This document shows positions 1 to 6,499 of a stretch of 64,000 nucleotides of DNA, in pieces. The notes beneath the pieces are model-generated. The model was not told the origin of the DNA, did not search any database, and was given only the letters and a program-made list of their open reading frames with translations. Source of the stretch: Planococcus sp. CPCC 101016 (lineage in GTDB: Bacteria > Bacillota > Bacilli > Bacillales_A > Planococcaceae); assembly GCF_007859295.1 (NCBI RefSeq), contig NZ_VOHB01000002.1, positions 2,404,043 to 2,468,042 on the forward strand. The letters run 5' to 3'. The stretch's first letter is position 1. Each line of letters opens with the position of its first letter. A program made the translations under genes and the position numbers.

Positions 1-171
1 AGGTCCTTTGGTGCTCCAAAACTTAAAACAGCGCGTTTCATTTGCAAGCTCTGCCAATTCTATTAATAAAGCCAAGCCTTTTTTGCGAAAAACGTCTTCT
101 TCGATTTTCTGATTCGACTGGATAAAACGATCCAATTCTTCTTGCATCTTAAACAATTCCTGCAAATTCAT
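1..171 (-). CDS. Dimeric dUTPase (dUTPase_2 family), N-terminal fragment
   Basis: The 57 visible codons run off the left edge of the window. The start ATG at 171 has a GGGAGAG ribosome site 6 nt upstream. The visible protein carries the EL-AEL-ANE cluster followed by a Cys-Phe-Lys-Phe-Trp stretch. This fits the first metal-binding helix (ExxE type) of the all-alpha dUTPase/MazG-like superfamily, which hydrolyses dUTP to dUMP and pyrophosphate. A dUTPase_2 gene next to the rplT region is, from memory, common in Bacillales. It is divergent from ysdB, sharing a ~95-bp upstream region. The identification rests on a fragment, so it is likely rather than certain. Confidence 0.7.
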   Translation of the reverse strand, partial: MNLQELFKMQEELDRFIQSNQKIEEDVFRKKGLALLIELAELANETRCFKFWSTKGP

Positions 172-201
172 AACACTCTCTCCCTTAAATTAAAATAATC
201 T

Positions 202-227
202 TGAAACCAAACTACTTCTCACACGTA
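202..227 (+). promoter_or_regulatory. Sigma-W-type promoter of ysdB
   Basis: TGAAAC at 202-207 and CGTA at 224-227 are separated by exactly 16 nt, the spacing and core of Bacillus sigma-W promoters. The next gene, ysdB, is a known sigma-W target in B. subtilis, so site and gene identity support each other. Confidence 0.8.
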
Positions 228-267
228 TATCATACAGCAGGATACTGTAAATTAGGAGGTAATTCAA

Positions 268-654
268 ATGGCTTTTCTCATACGCCTCATTGTACTGGCA
301 TTGATCATCTACTTATTTTATCGATTGATCCGTTATATCGTAGATCCGAAAAGGAAATTGGATGCCGCGCTTGAATCAGGAACTTATTATTTTCTCGATG
401 ATGTAAAAAATGTGCAAAAAAACTTTTTTATCGCGCTTCGCGGCGTTCTGTTCGAAGGCGAAAAATACCTGGGAACTACTGAAAATGCTTTTGAAGTCGT
501 CTCCATTTTTGTATGGGTGGAAAATCCAGATAAATTGCAGGGCTTCACCAAGGAAGATTTTCAATTTCTCGAAAAGGAAATTTTAATGAATTATCCTGAA
601 GCCCGCATCAATTGGAAAAATCCAATAGAACGCTTAATGAAACAAGAAGAATGA
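268..654 (+). CDS. ysdB: YsdB, sigma-W pathway membrane-anchored protein
   Basis: The product is 128 aa, close to the ~130 aa of B. subtilis YsdB. It has one N-terminal transmembrane helix (about residues 3-22) followed by a soluble domain of unknown biochemical role. AGGAGG lies 9 nt upstream of the ATG. Its upstream region holds an exact sigma-W-type promoter (202-227), matching what is known of the gene in B. subtilis, so it is expected to respond to cell-envelope stress. It converges on ysdA, with only 9 nt between the two stop codons. No catalytic motif is visible and the function is unknown beyond its regulon membership. Confidence 0.82.
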   Translation: MAFLIRLIVLALIIYLFYRLIRYIVDPKRKLDAALESGTYYFLDDVKNVQKNFFIALRGVLFEGEKYLGTTENAFEVVSIFVWVENPDKLQGFTKEDFQFLEKEILMNYPEARINWKNPIERLMKQEE

Positions 655-663
655 GCATTTCGC

Positions 664-942
664 TCAGCCGTTAAAGAATTGTTGATAACTCCAAATTAGA
701 ACGACAGCATCCAGCATTGCTAGAATCAAGAAACCAATGCGGAAATTTGTGTGTTTCGTTTTGTGACGGAACGCCATCATACCTAAATAAGCGCCGATGC
801 CGCCACCGAAAATTGCTACTGTCCAAAGATTCTTCTCCGGAATCCGCTGGCCCCGGCGCTGCGCTTGGTGCTTATCAACTTTCATCATCACAAAGGCCAT
901 CACTGTCAAAATCGCAAAATAACCGCAGATAATTAAAAACAT
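664..942 (-). CDS. ysdA: YsdA, DUF1294 small membrane protein
   Basis: The product is a 92-aa integral membrane protein of the DUF1294 family, recognised by the GGGxGAxLGMxxFRHKTKH core. An ATG at 957 is also in frame, but the GGAGG at 951-955 overlaps it and sits 8 nt before the ATG at 942, so 942 is taken as the start. Hydrophobic segments lie at the N-terminus, in the Gly-rich middle and at the C-terminus. It follows rplT in the same orientation, as in B. subtilis, but a terminator-like hairpin and three repeat units separate them. The function is unknown. Confidence 0.8.
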   Translation of the reverse strand: MFLIICGYFAILTVMAFVMMKVDKHQAQRRGQRIPEKNLWTVAIFGGGIGAYLGMMAFRHKTKHTNFRIGFLILAMLDAVVLIWSYQQFFNG

Positions 943-960
943 CCGATTTTCCTCCATAAG

Positions 961-992
961 AAAAGACTGACGAAAATTCGTCAGTCTTTTTT
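961..992. terminator. Terminator between rplT and ysdA
   Basis: A perfect 14-bp inverted repeat with a 2-nt loop (961-974 / 977-990) is flanked by T-rich sequence on both strands. It can end the infC-rpmI-rplT transcript and also stop read-through from ysdB. Confidence 0.8.
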
Positions 993-1002
993 ATTGTTGC
1001 GC

Positions 1003-1076
1003 TAAACGCCTGAGCATTGCAGCTTTCTAGTTGTGTGAGGTCTATGGGTTGCAATGACAGGCGCTTGCGCTTTTAT
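1003..1076. repeat. Hairpin repeat R1 (degenerate, shortened copy)
   Basis: Arms of about 14 nt near 1009-1023 (cgcctgagcattgcag) and 1050-1063 (tgcaatgacaggc) form an imperfect hairpin. The unit ends in the family's GCGCTTGCGCTTTTATTAC tail, and its TTTCTAGTTGT core recurs in R8. The full central part of the family is missing. Confidence 0.6.
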
Positions 1077-1081
1077 TACTA

Positions 1082-1196
1082 TCCAGCTTCAATGACCTGC
1101 TCCTCGGGTCATAAGCTGCTCTTCCTGTGCGGCAAAAGACGCCGCTTCGGAAGTCCATCTTATGCCTGTCGGAGCATAACGGTCATTTATGCTTTT
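1082..1196. repeat. Hairpin repeat R2 (~115 bp)
   Basis: It begins with TCCAGCTTC, continues AATGACCTGCTCCTCGGGT then CATAAG, and closes with CTTATGCCTGTCGGAG and GGTCATT. Outer arms (AATGACC/GGTCATT), middle arms (CATAAG/CTTATG) and inner arms (CTTCC/GGAAG and GCGGC/GCCGC) pair in one long hairpin. No coding potential is apparent. Confidence 0.85.
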
Positions 1197-1202
1197 ATTA
1201 CT

Positions 1203-1320
1203 ATCCAGCTTCAGCGCCTAGACCCTCGGGGTCTTAAGTCAGCCCATCTGTGCTGCAAGGTACGCCGCTTCGATGGTCCGCCTTAAGCCTGTCGGGTCTA
1301 AACAGGCGCTTGCGCTTTTA
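1203..1320. repeat. Hairpin repeat R3, abutting the rplT stop codon
   Basis: Same layout as R2: TCCAGCTTCAGCGCC, GACCCTCGGGGTCTTAAG, then CTTAAGCCTGTCGGGTC and AGGCGCTTGCGCTTTTA. Its right end touches the TAA stop codon of rplT exactly. On the transcript it therefore begins right after translation ends. Confidence 0.85.
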
Positions 1321-1680
1321 TTACTTAGCTACTGCTTGTTTTGCTTGGTCAACCAATGCTGTAAATGCAGCTGCATCAGATACAGCGATTTCAGCTAGCA
1401 TTTTGCGGTTGATGTCGATGCCCGCAACTTTCAATCCGTGCATAAGACGGCTGTATGAAATGTCGTTCATGCGAGCTGCTGCGTTGATACGTGTGATCCA
1501 TAGTTTACGGAAATCACGTTTTTTGTTGCGACGGTCACGGTAAGCATAGTTACCTGACTTCATCACCTGTTGGTTTGCTACTTTGAAAAGGATGTGCTTT
1601 GCACCATAATAACCTTTTGCTAATTTAATGACCTTTTTACGACGCTGGCGCGTCACTGTTCCACCTTTTACGCGTGGCAT
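1321..1680 (-). CDS. rplT: 50S ribosomal protein L20
   Basis: The product is 119 aa, full length for bacterial L20, with the basic N-terminal extension ([15 protein letters not shown]) and the globular C-terminal domain. L20 binds 23S rRNA early in 50S assembly. In Firmicutes it also binds the infC operon leader to repress its own operon. A GGAGG (1690-1694) precedes the ATG. Unusually, 167 bp separate it from rpmI, and most of that space is one copy of the hairpin repeat family (R4). Three more copies follow its stop codon. Confidence 0.97.
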   Translation of the reverse strand: MPRVKGGTVTRQRRKKVIKLAKGYYGAKHILFKVANQQVMKSGNYAYRDRRNKKRDFRKLWITRINAAARMNDISYSRLMHGLKVAGIDINRKMLAEIAVSDAAAFTALVDQAKQAVAK

Positions 1681-1729
1681 ATCACATTACCTCCTGCTGA
1701 ATATATAAAATTCGATTTTTTGTTGCATG

Positions 1730-1847
1730 TCTAGACTTCAGCACCCAGATTCTCGGGGTCATAAGCTAAAGCGGCTGTGCGGCAAAAAGCACCGCTCTGC
1801 CTCTTCGTCTTATGCCCGTCGAATCTATACGGGCGCTTACGCTTTTC
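1730..1847. repeat. Hairpin repeat R4 inside the rpmI-rplT operon
   Basis: A full unit of the family (CTTCAGCACCCAGATTCTC, GGGGTCATAAG, then CTTATGCCCGTCGAATC and CGGGCGCTTACGCTTTTC) lies between rpmI and rplT. It abuts the rpmI stop codon at 1848. It must be transcribed within the ribosomal protein mRNA. Confidence 0.85.
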
Positions 1848-2048
1848 TTACTTCATGTTATAGATTAATGATTTGATGCGTTTCAAGTCGCCTGAAGAAA
1901 CAAGTTTCCCTTTGCGAAGTTTACGCTTTTGCTTAGTTGATTTGTTTGCAAATAAGTGGCTAGTGTGTGAGCTGTGGCGTCTTACTTTACCTGTACCCGT
2001 TTTTTTGAAACGTTTTGACGCACCGCTATGGCTTTTCATTTTCGGCAT
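1848..2048 (-). CDS. rpmI: 50S ribosomal protein L35
   Basis: The product is 66 aa, the standard length of L35, very basic, with the family's [14 protein letters not shown] start. It sits between infC (27 nt upstream) and rplT as in other Firmicutes. A GGAGG lies 7 nt ahead of the ATG. The stop codon is immediately followed on the transcript by hairpin repeat R4. That may affect translational coupling or mRNA processing between rpmI and rplT; the effect is inference. Confidence 0.97.
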   Translation of the reverse strand: MPKMKSHSGASKRFKKTGTGKVRRHSSHTSHLFANKSTKQKRKLRKGKLVSSGDLKRIKSLIYNMK

Positions 2049-2075
2049 TTCGAATTCCTCCTAAACAATGATCTC

Positions 2076-2594
2076 TTATTCTTTTTCGTTGACTGGTGCA
2101 AGCATCAAGAACATGCTGCGGCCATCCATTTTAGGGCGCTGCTCAACCGTAGCAACTTCTTTGCACGCTTCTGCGAAGCGTTCAAGTACACGTTGTCCGA
2201 TTTCTTTGTGCGTAATCGCACGGCCTTTAAAACGAATAGAAGCTTTCACTTTGTCGCCTTTTTCAAGGAACTTGATTGCATTGCGAAGTTTCGTGTTGAA
2301 ATCGTGATCGTCAATTGAAGGGCTTAAGCGAACTTCTTTGACGACAATCACTTTCTGATTTTTACGGATTTCACGATCTTTCTTCTGCTGCTCAAACTTG
2401 AACTTACCATGGTCCATGATACGAGCAACCGGCGGCTTAGCTTGAGGAGCCACAAGAACAAGATCCAAGTTGACACGAGCTGCAATTTCAAGTGCTTCGT
2501 TACGCGTTTTGATGCCAAGTTGTTCACCGTTCTGATCAATAACTCGCAACTCACGTGCACGAATACCTTCATTTACATTAATGTCTTTGCTAAT
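2076..2594 (-). CDS. infC: Translation initiation factor IF-3, AUU start codon
   Basis: IF-3 binds the 30S subunit and proofreads start codon-anticodon pairing. No ATG, GTG or TTG lies at the homologous N-terminus. The family start ([14 protein letters not shown]) is preceded by ATT at 2592-2594, with GGAGG (2604-2608) 9 nt upstream. An ATT start is the conserved infC situation, because IF-3 discriminates against AUU and so limits its own synthesis. With this start the protein is 172 aa, full length, with both IF-3 domains. A TTG at 2549 would remove 15 conserved residues and is rejected. A second ATT at 2598-2600 lies too close to the ribosome site. Confidence 0.93.
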   Translation of the reverse strand: MSKDINVNEGIRARELRVIDQNGEQLGIKTRNEALEIAARVNLDLVLVAPQAKPPVARIMDHGKFKFEQQKKDREIRKNQKVIVVKEVRLSPSIDDHDFNTKLRNAIKFLEKGDKVKASIRFKGRAITHKEIGQRVLERFAEACKEVATVEQRPKMDGRSMFLMLAPVNEKE

Positions 2595-2599
2595 AGTAA

Positions 2600-2825
2600 T
2601 CCACCTCCGGATAGTGTCGCGAATAGCTTAAATGTGTGAACCGGCCGAACCGGTTTACAGGGTTCCGATCAAAACAAAAGCGGATGGACCACAGAGGTCC
2701 ACCCGCAAATATGACAACATGCTTCTTTCTGCATGTAAAAGTCAATCGTGTATACCTGCCAACAATCGGTCGATCAGGTGAGAAGCGGGTGCTCCTGCTT
2801 GCACATATAAGTATTCTATAACCTT
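2600..2825 (-). ncRNA. L20-type leader of the infC-rpmI-rplT operon
   Basis: About 230 nt separate the promoter from infC. The leader contains a clear intrinsic terminator (2671-2706) well before the start codon and a further hairpin (CCGGCCGAACCGG, 2641-2653) close to the ribosome site. This is the layout of the B. subtilis L20 leader, in which L20 binding favours premature termination. The L20-binding pseudoknot itself was not resolved by eye. Confidence 0.75.
2671..2706 (-). terminator. Attenuator terminator in the infC leader
   Basis: An 11-12 bp GC-rich stem, GCGGGTGGACC pairing with TGGTCCATCCGC, is followed by TTTTGTTTT on the minus strand. It lies inside the leader, between promoter and infC. 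Confidence 0.85.
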
Positions 2826-2829
2826 ATTT

Positions 2830-2858
2830 ATAGTATCACGTGCCTTTGGACCTGTCAA
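2830..2858 (-). promoter_or_regulatory. Sigma-A promoter of infC-rpmI-rplT
   Basis: TTGACA (2853-2858), a 17-nt spacer and TACTAT (2830-2835) read on the minus strand. It begins only a few bases past the thrS stop codon. Confidence 0.85.
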
Positions 2859-2863
2859 CCATT

Positions 2864-4792
2864 CTAGCGAAGTTCGCTTTGAACCAGTTTCACGAAGTCA
2901 TCAAATGGCATGCTTTCGGATTTCTGTTCGCCGTATTTTCGGACATTGACAGAACCATCTTCCAGTTCTTTATCGCCAATTACGAGCATATAAGGCACTT
3001 TCTGCATTTGCGCTTCACGGATTTTATAGCCTAGTTTTTCATCGCGCTCATCGATATCGACACGGATTTTATGATTCTGCAGTTTTTCCTGCAGTTCTTT
3101 TGTGTAGTCGCTGTGAGCATCAAGCGATACTGGAATCAGTTCTACTTGCACGGGCGCGAGCCATGTCGGGAAGGCTCCTTTGTATTCTTCGATCAAGAAG
3201 GCAACAAATCGTTCCATTGTCGATACGACTCCGCGGTGGATAACGACCGGACGGTGCTGTTTGCCGTCTTCGCCGATATACGACAAATCAAAGCGTTCAG
3301 GCAAAAGGAAATCAAGCTGTACAGTAGACAGCGTCTCTTCTTTCCCAAGCGCAGTTTTCACTTGGACATCGACTTTTGGTCCGTAGAATGCTGCTTCGCC
3401 TTCCACTTCTACATAATCGATTTCAAGCTCATCCATCGCTTCTTTCAACATAGCTTGTGCACGGTTCCACATAGCGTCATCATCAAAATATTTTTCTTTA
3501 TCTTCCGGATCCCGGTAAGACAAGCGGAATGAATAATCTTTGATATCGAAATCCTTATAGACTTCTACCACCAAATTGACGACGCGTTTGAATTCATCTT
3601 TGATCTGGTCTGGACGGACAAAGATATGAGCGTCATTCAATGTCATGCCGCGAACACGCTGAAGCCCTGATAAAGCACCTGACATTTCATAGCGGTGCAT
3701 CAGGCCAAGTTCCGCAATGCGGATCGGCAACTGGCGATACGAATGAATTCCTTGTTTAAAGATCATCATGTGATGCGGGCAGTTCATCGGGCGCAGCACC
3801 AATTCTTCGTTGTCCATTTTCATGACAGGGAACATGTCTTCCTGATAATGATCCCAGTGTCCGCTTGTTTTATACAGCTCCACACTGCCCATTACCGGTG
3901 TATACACGTGGTCATAGCCCAAACGCTCTTCTTTATCGACAATGTAGCGTTCGATGATGCGGCGGATTGTCGCACCTTTTGGAAGCCACATCGGCAATCC
4001 CTGGCCCACTTTTTGGGAGTTCATGAATAAATCCAGCTCTTTCCCGATTTTGCGGTGGTCGCGTTCCTTCGCTTCCTCCAGCATTTCAAGATGGGCTTTC
4101 AAATCCTCTTTTTTGAAGAAGGCAGTTCCATAAATGCGCTGAAGCATTTTGTTGTCGCTGTTTCCTCTCCAATAGGCACCAGCCACACTTAATAATTTGA
4201 ACTCTTTCAGTTTCCCAGTTGACGGCACGTGAATGCCTCGGCAAAGATCGAAAAAGTCACCCTGCTCATAGATGGAAACTTGATCGTCTTCAGGAATCGC
4301 TTCAAGAAGTTCCAATTTGTATGGATCCTCAATCGCTGCAAAACGTTTCTGGGCTTCTGCGCGAGTTACGTCATGACGAGTGATTTCGATGTTCTCATTG
4401 ATGATTTTCTTCATTTCTTTCTCGATCAGCGGCAAGTCGTCTGAAGTGATCGCTGATTCTGTATCGATATCATAATAGAAGCCGTTTTCGATAACGGGAC
4501 CAACACCAAGCTTCGCGTCCGGATACATACGCTTAATTGCCTGCGCCAATAAATGAGCAGTGCTGTGGCGTAAAACTTCTAATGCTTCATCGGATTCGGG
4601 TGTGATGATGGCGATTTCTCCATTTTCCTGCAAAGGCGCACGCAAGTCTACCAAGTTATCGCCTACTTTGCCGGCCAACGCCTTTTTACGCAATCCTGGG
4701 CTGATTGATTGTGCAATTTCTTCAGTAGTAGTGCCCTGTTCAAATTCTTTTACTGCTCCATCAGGGAATTTCAGTTGAATCATGTCTGCCAT
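2864..4792 (-). CDS. thrS: Threonyl-tRNA synthetase
   Basis: The product is 642 aa, full length for bacterial ThrRS, which charges tRNA-Thr. In order it has a TGS domain (about 5-62), the editing/second-additional domain with H76xxxH80, a class II catalytic core with the zinc-binding NCPHH, NDAH and IHRG elements, and a C-terminal anticodon-binding domain. GGAGAG lies 6 nt before the ATG. Expression is predicted to be controlled by the upstream Thr T-box (5240-5500). Between that T-box terminator and the ATG lie some 450 nt filled with three hairpin repeats, so the 5' untranslated region is exceptionally long. Confidence 0.97.
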   Translation of the reverse strand: MADMIQLKFPDGAVKEFEQGTTTEEIAQSISPGLRKKALAGKVGDNLVDLRAPLQENGEIAIITPESDEALEVLRHSTAHLLAQAIKRMYPDAKLGVGPVIENGFYYDIDTESAITSDDLPLIEKEMKKIINENIEITRHDVTRAEAQKRFAAIEDPYKLELLEAIPEDDQVSIYEQGDFFDLCRGIHVPSTGKLKEFKLLSVAGAYWRGNSDNKMLQRIYGTAFFKKEDLKAHLEMLEEAKERDHRKIGKELDLFMNSQKVGQGLPMWLPKGATIRRIIERYIVDKEERLGYDHVYTPVMGSVELYKTSGHWDHYQEDMFPVMKMDNEELVLRPMNCPHHMMIFKQGIHSYRQLPIRIAELGLMHRYEMSGALSGLQRVRGMTLNDAHIFVRPDQIKDEFKRVVNLVVEVYKDFDIKDYSFRLSYRDPEDKEKYFDDDAMWNRAQAMLKEAMDELEIDYVEVEGEAAFYGPKVDVQVKTALGKEETLSTVQLDFLLPERFDLSYIGEDGKQHRPVVIHRGVVSTMERFVAFLIEEYKGAFPTWLAPVQVELIPVSLDAHSDYTKELQEKLQNHKIRVDIDERDEKLGYKIREAQMQKVPYMLVIGDKELEDGSVNVRKYGEQKSESMPFDDFVKLVQSELR

Positions 4793-4827
4793 GCCAATCT
4801 CTCCTTTTAGTTAAATCTGTTGAAAAT

Positions 4828-4993
4828 GCCTCTGCCACAGGGTCTGGACAGGCATTTCCGTTAGTATTTAGCGGCCGCTTCGGCAGTTCACCTTAAGTCT
4901 GTCGGAGGTCCGCAGGATGCGGATCATGTAAGCGTTGCGACAGGAAGTCGCGCTTTTAGCTTACGTTCCTCTATACGGCCGCTTCCGCTTTTC
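4828..4993. repeat. Hairpin repeat R5 (rearranged copy) in the thrS leader
   Basis: The right half of the family (CCTTAAGTCTGTCGGAGG ... TATACGGCCGCTTCCGCTTTTC) is intact. The left half is replaced by a different small palindrome (AATGCCTCTGCC ... GGACAGGCATT) and a second insertion-like stretch around 4910-4960. Confidence 0.6.
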
Positions 4994-4997
4994 TTTG

Positions 4998-5112
4998 TCC
5001 AGCTGCAATGGCCTGCTCCTCGGGTCATAAGCTGCCCTTCCAACGCGGCAAAAGCACCACTTCGGAAGTCCATCTTATACCTGTCGGAGCAAAGCGGCCA
5101 TTTCCGCTTTTC
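4998..5112. repeat. Hairpin repeat R6 in the thrS leader
   Basis: It runs TCCAGCTGCAATGGCC, TGCTCCTCGGGTCATAAG, then CTTATACCTGTCGGAGC and GCGGCCATTTCCGCTTTTC. Closely similar to R2 and in direct tandem with R7, joined by CGCTTTTCTTTGTCCAGCT. Confidence 0.85.
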
Positions 5113-5116
5113 TTTG

Positions 5117-5232
5117 TCCAGCTCCAGCGGCCAGGTTCTCGGGTCATAAGCCAACCCAACTATGTGGCAAAGAACGCCACATTGCTGGTCTGTCTTATGC
5201 CTGGCGAACCTTTACGGCCGCTTCCACCTTTC
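5117..5232. repeat. Hairpin repeat R7 in the thrS leader
   Basis: It runs TCCAGCTCCAGCGGCC, GGTTCTCGGGTCATAAGCC, then CTTATGCCTGGCGAACC and ACGGCCGCTTCCACC. Inner arms GTGGC/GCCAC also pair. It ends about 10 nt before the T-box terminator. Confidence 0.85.
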
Positions 5233-5239
5233 TTTTTTC

Positions 5240-5500
5240 CACACAAAAAAGCCCCATCCCAAAAGGGACGAAGCTTTAGTTCGTGGTTCCACCCTTCTTC
5301 TATTCTGAACGGACAGATCCGTTCAGAATGAAGCTCTGCATCGGCTAACGGGCCGGTTCCGTCAGCTGCTACTGAGGAGTCTGTTCACAGCTGCTGCTCG
5401 AAGGGGGTAAACGGGATTTCCGGTACTTAAGAAGCTTACAGCCAGGGCTTCTCTCTCTGAAAGTCGAATAATTCCGCTCATGTCCTTGTCAAGGCATGTA
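5240..5500 (-). ncRNA. T-box riboswitch, threonine specifier, for thrS
   Basis: On the minus strand the conserved T-box AGGGTGGAACCACG is at 5282-5295, preceded by the antiterminator/terminator region and a Stem I with the AGAGAG element. In the specifier position ACC (5422-5424) is followed by a purine, matching threonine and thrS. The terminator (5248-5277) pairs 13 bp around TTTT and ends in a T run. Uncharged tRNA-Thr is expected to allow read-through. Confidence 0.92.
5245..5277 (-). terminator. T-box terminator of thrS
   Basis: AAAGCTTCGTCCC and GGGATGGGGCTTT pair over 13 bp (with G-U pairs) around TTTT, followed by a T run on the minus strand. Confidence 0.88.
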
Positions 5501-5522
5501 AAATCTTGAATCGATTGTTATT

Positions 5523-5551
5523 ACTATAAACCGAAATGTTATAAAACGCAA
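5523..5551 (-). promoter_or_regulatory. Promoter of the thrS T-box transcript
   Basis: TTGCGT (5546-5551), 17 nt, TATAGT (5523-5528) on the minus strand. It starts the ~720-nt thrS leader. Confidence 0.65.
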
Positions 5552-5563
5552 TAGTTCTTCAGC

Positions 5564-6499
5564 TTAATTTCGTCGGTTGCGTCCGTCGAGCTTAACCGGT
5601 TTGGTCAATGCGCGAATACGTTCCATGATTCGTGCGGCTTTCAAATCCTCTTTTTCACCGCGCTGCGAGTATGTCAGATGATATTCCAATTCAGAATAAC
5701 TGAAGTTCGAGGACATGAACGTCGGCAATTTTTCCGACATCCGGTAATGGAGAATTGTCCCCAGCACTTCGTCCCGCGTCCAGCTCGACATGGCTTCTGC
5801 ACCAATGTCATCAAGCATCAGCACATCCGCTTTTTTGACGTAATCCACTTTTTCCTGCAAGGTCTGATCGCCGATAGCTTGTTTCATTTCCCGCATAAAT
5901 TCCGGAACAAAAACCAAAACGGATTTGACGTTTATCTCAGCCAGCTCATTGGCTACCGCACTCAATAAATAAGACTTGCCGATGCCGAATTGGCCGTAAA
6001 GATACAATCCTTTTTCAGGCAAGTTGTCGGGGCCGGTCGCCTGGTCCAAAAAATCTCCGACAGCACGGAACGCTTCCATGCGGCTGTCATCCAAATCAAA
6101 ACCGGACAATGTCGCCTGCATGACTTCTTTCGGCATGTACATGCTGTGGATCAGCGATGAAGCGTGGCGCTTATTGTCATTTGCTTCTTTCAGGCGGCAT
6201 TTCGTATAGGAGATGCCGATGTTTCCCCGTTCCAATACCAGGTTCGGTTCAAAGCCTTTCAAATGGTTGATGCAGGCGCCAAGGCTCGGGCATTTATTGC
6301 AATCGTGGGACTGATCGATGTACTCGTATAACTTACCCAACCCTTTATCAATAGTTGGTGTATCAATTTCTTCAGCATGATTTTCCAAAAACTTTTGGAC
6401 GCCGGGATGTTCCAGCACTTCCTTGCGCATTTCACTATAACGCTCAGAGAAAGCAGGCGCATTGACCACACGTTTTAATGTTTCGCGAATCGGTTCCAT
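5564..6499 (-). CDS. dnaI: Primosomal protein DnaI (helicase loader)
   Basis: The product is 311 aa, typical for DnaI, which loads the replicative helicase DnaC at oriC and at restarts. The N-terminal helicase-binding domain has the zinc-site cysteines C67, C70, C76 and C101. The C-terminal AAA+ domain has Walker A GQFGIGKS (169-176) and Walker B VLMLDD (about 226-231). Its ATG directly follows the dnaB stop codon. The nrdR-dnaB-dnaI order is the standard Bacillales primosome cluster. No obvious terminator follows it before the thrS promoter. Confidence 0.95.
   Translation of the reverse strand: MEPIRETLKRVVNAPAFSERYSEMRKEVLEHPGVQKFLENHAEEIDTPTIDKGLGKLYEYIDQSHDCNKCPSLGACINHLKGFEPNLVLERGNIGISYTKCRLKEANDNKRHASSLIHSMYMPKEVMQATLSGFDLDDSRMEAFRAVGDFLDQATGPDNLPEKGLYLYGQFGIGKSYLLSAVANELAEINVKSVLVFVPEFMREMKQAIGDQTLQEKVDYVKKADVLMLDDIGAEAMSSWTRDEVLGTILHYRMSEKLPTFMSSNFSYSELEYHLTYSQRGEKEDLKAARIMERIRALTKPVKLDGRNRRN

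Noticed and set aside
1003..1320. Insertion sequence or transposon
   Set aside because: The units are about 115 bp, carry no transposase, and I see no terminal duplications; a palindromic repeat family explains them better.
1017..1543. Plus-strand open frames over the repeats and rplT
   Set aside because: They are products of GC-rich repeat arms or are antisense to rplT; codon use does not resemble the neighbours.
4924..5331. Open frames on both strands across the thrS leader
   Set aside because: They arise from the long hairpin repeats and the T-box; similar frames occur in each copy, and no ribosome sites support them.
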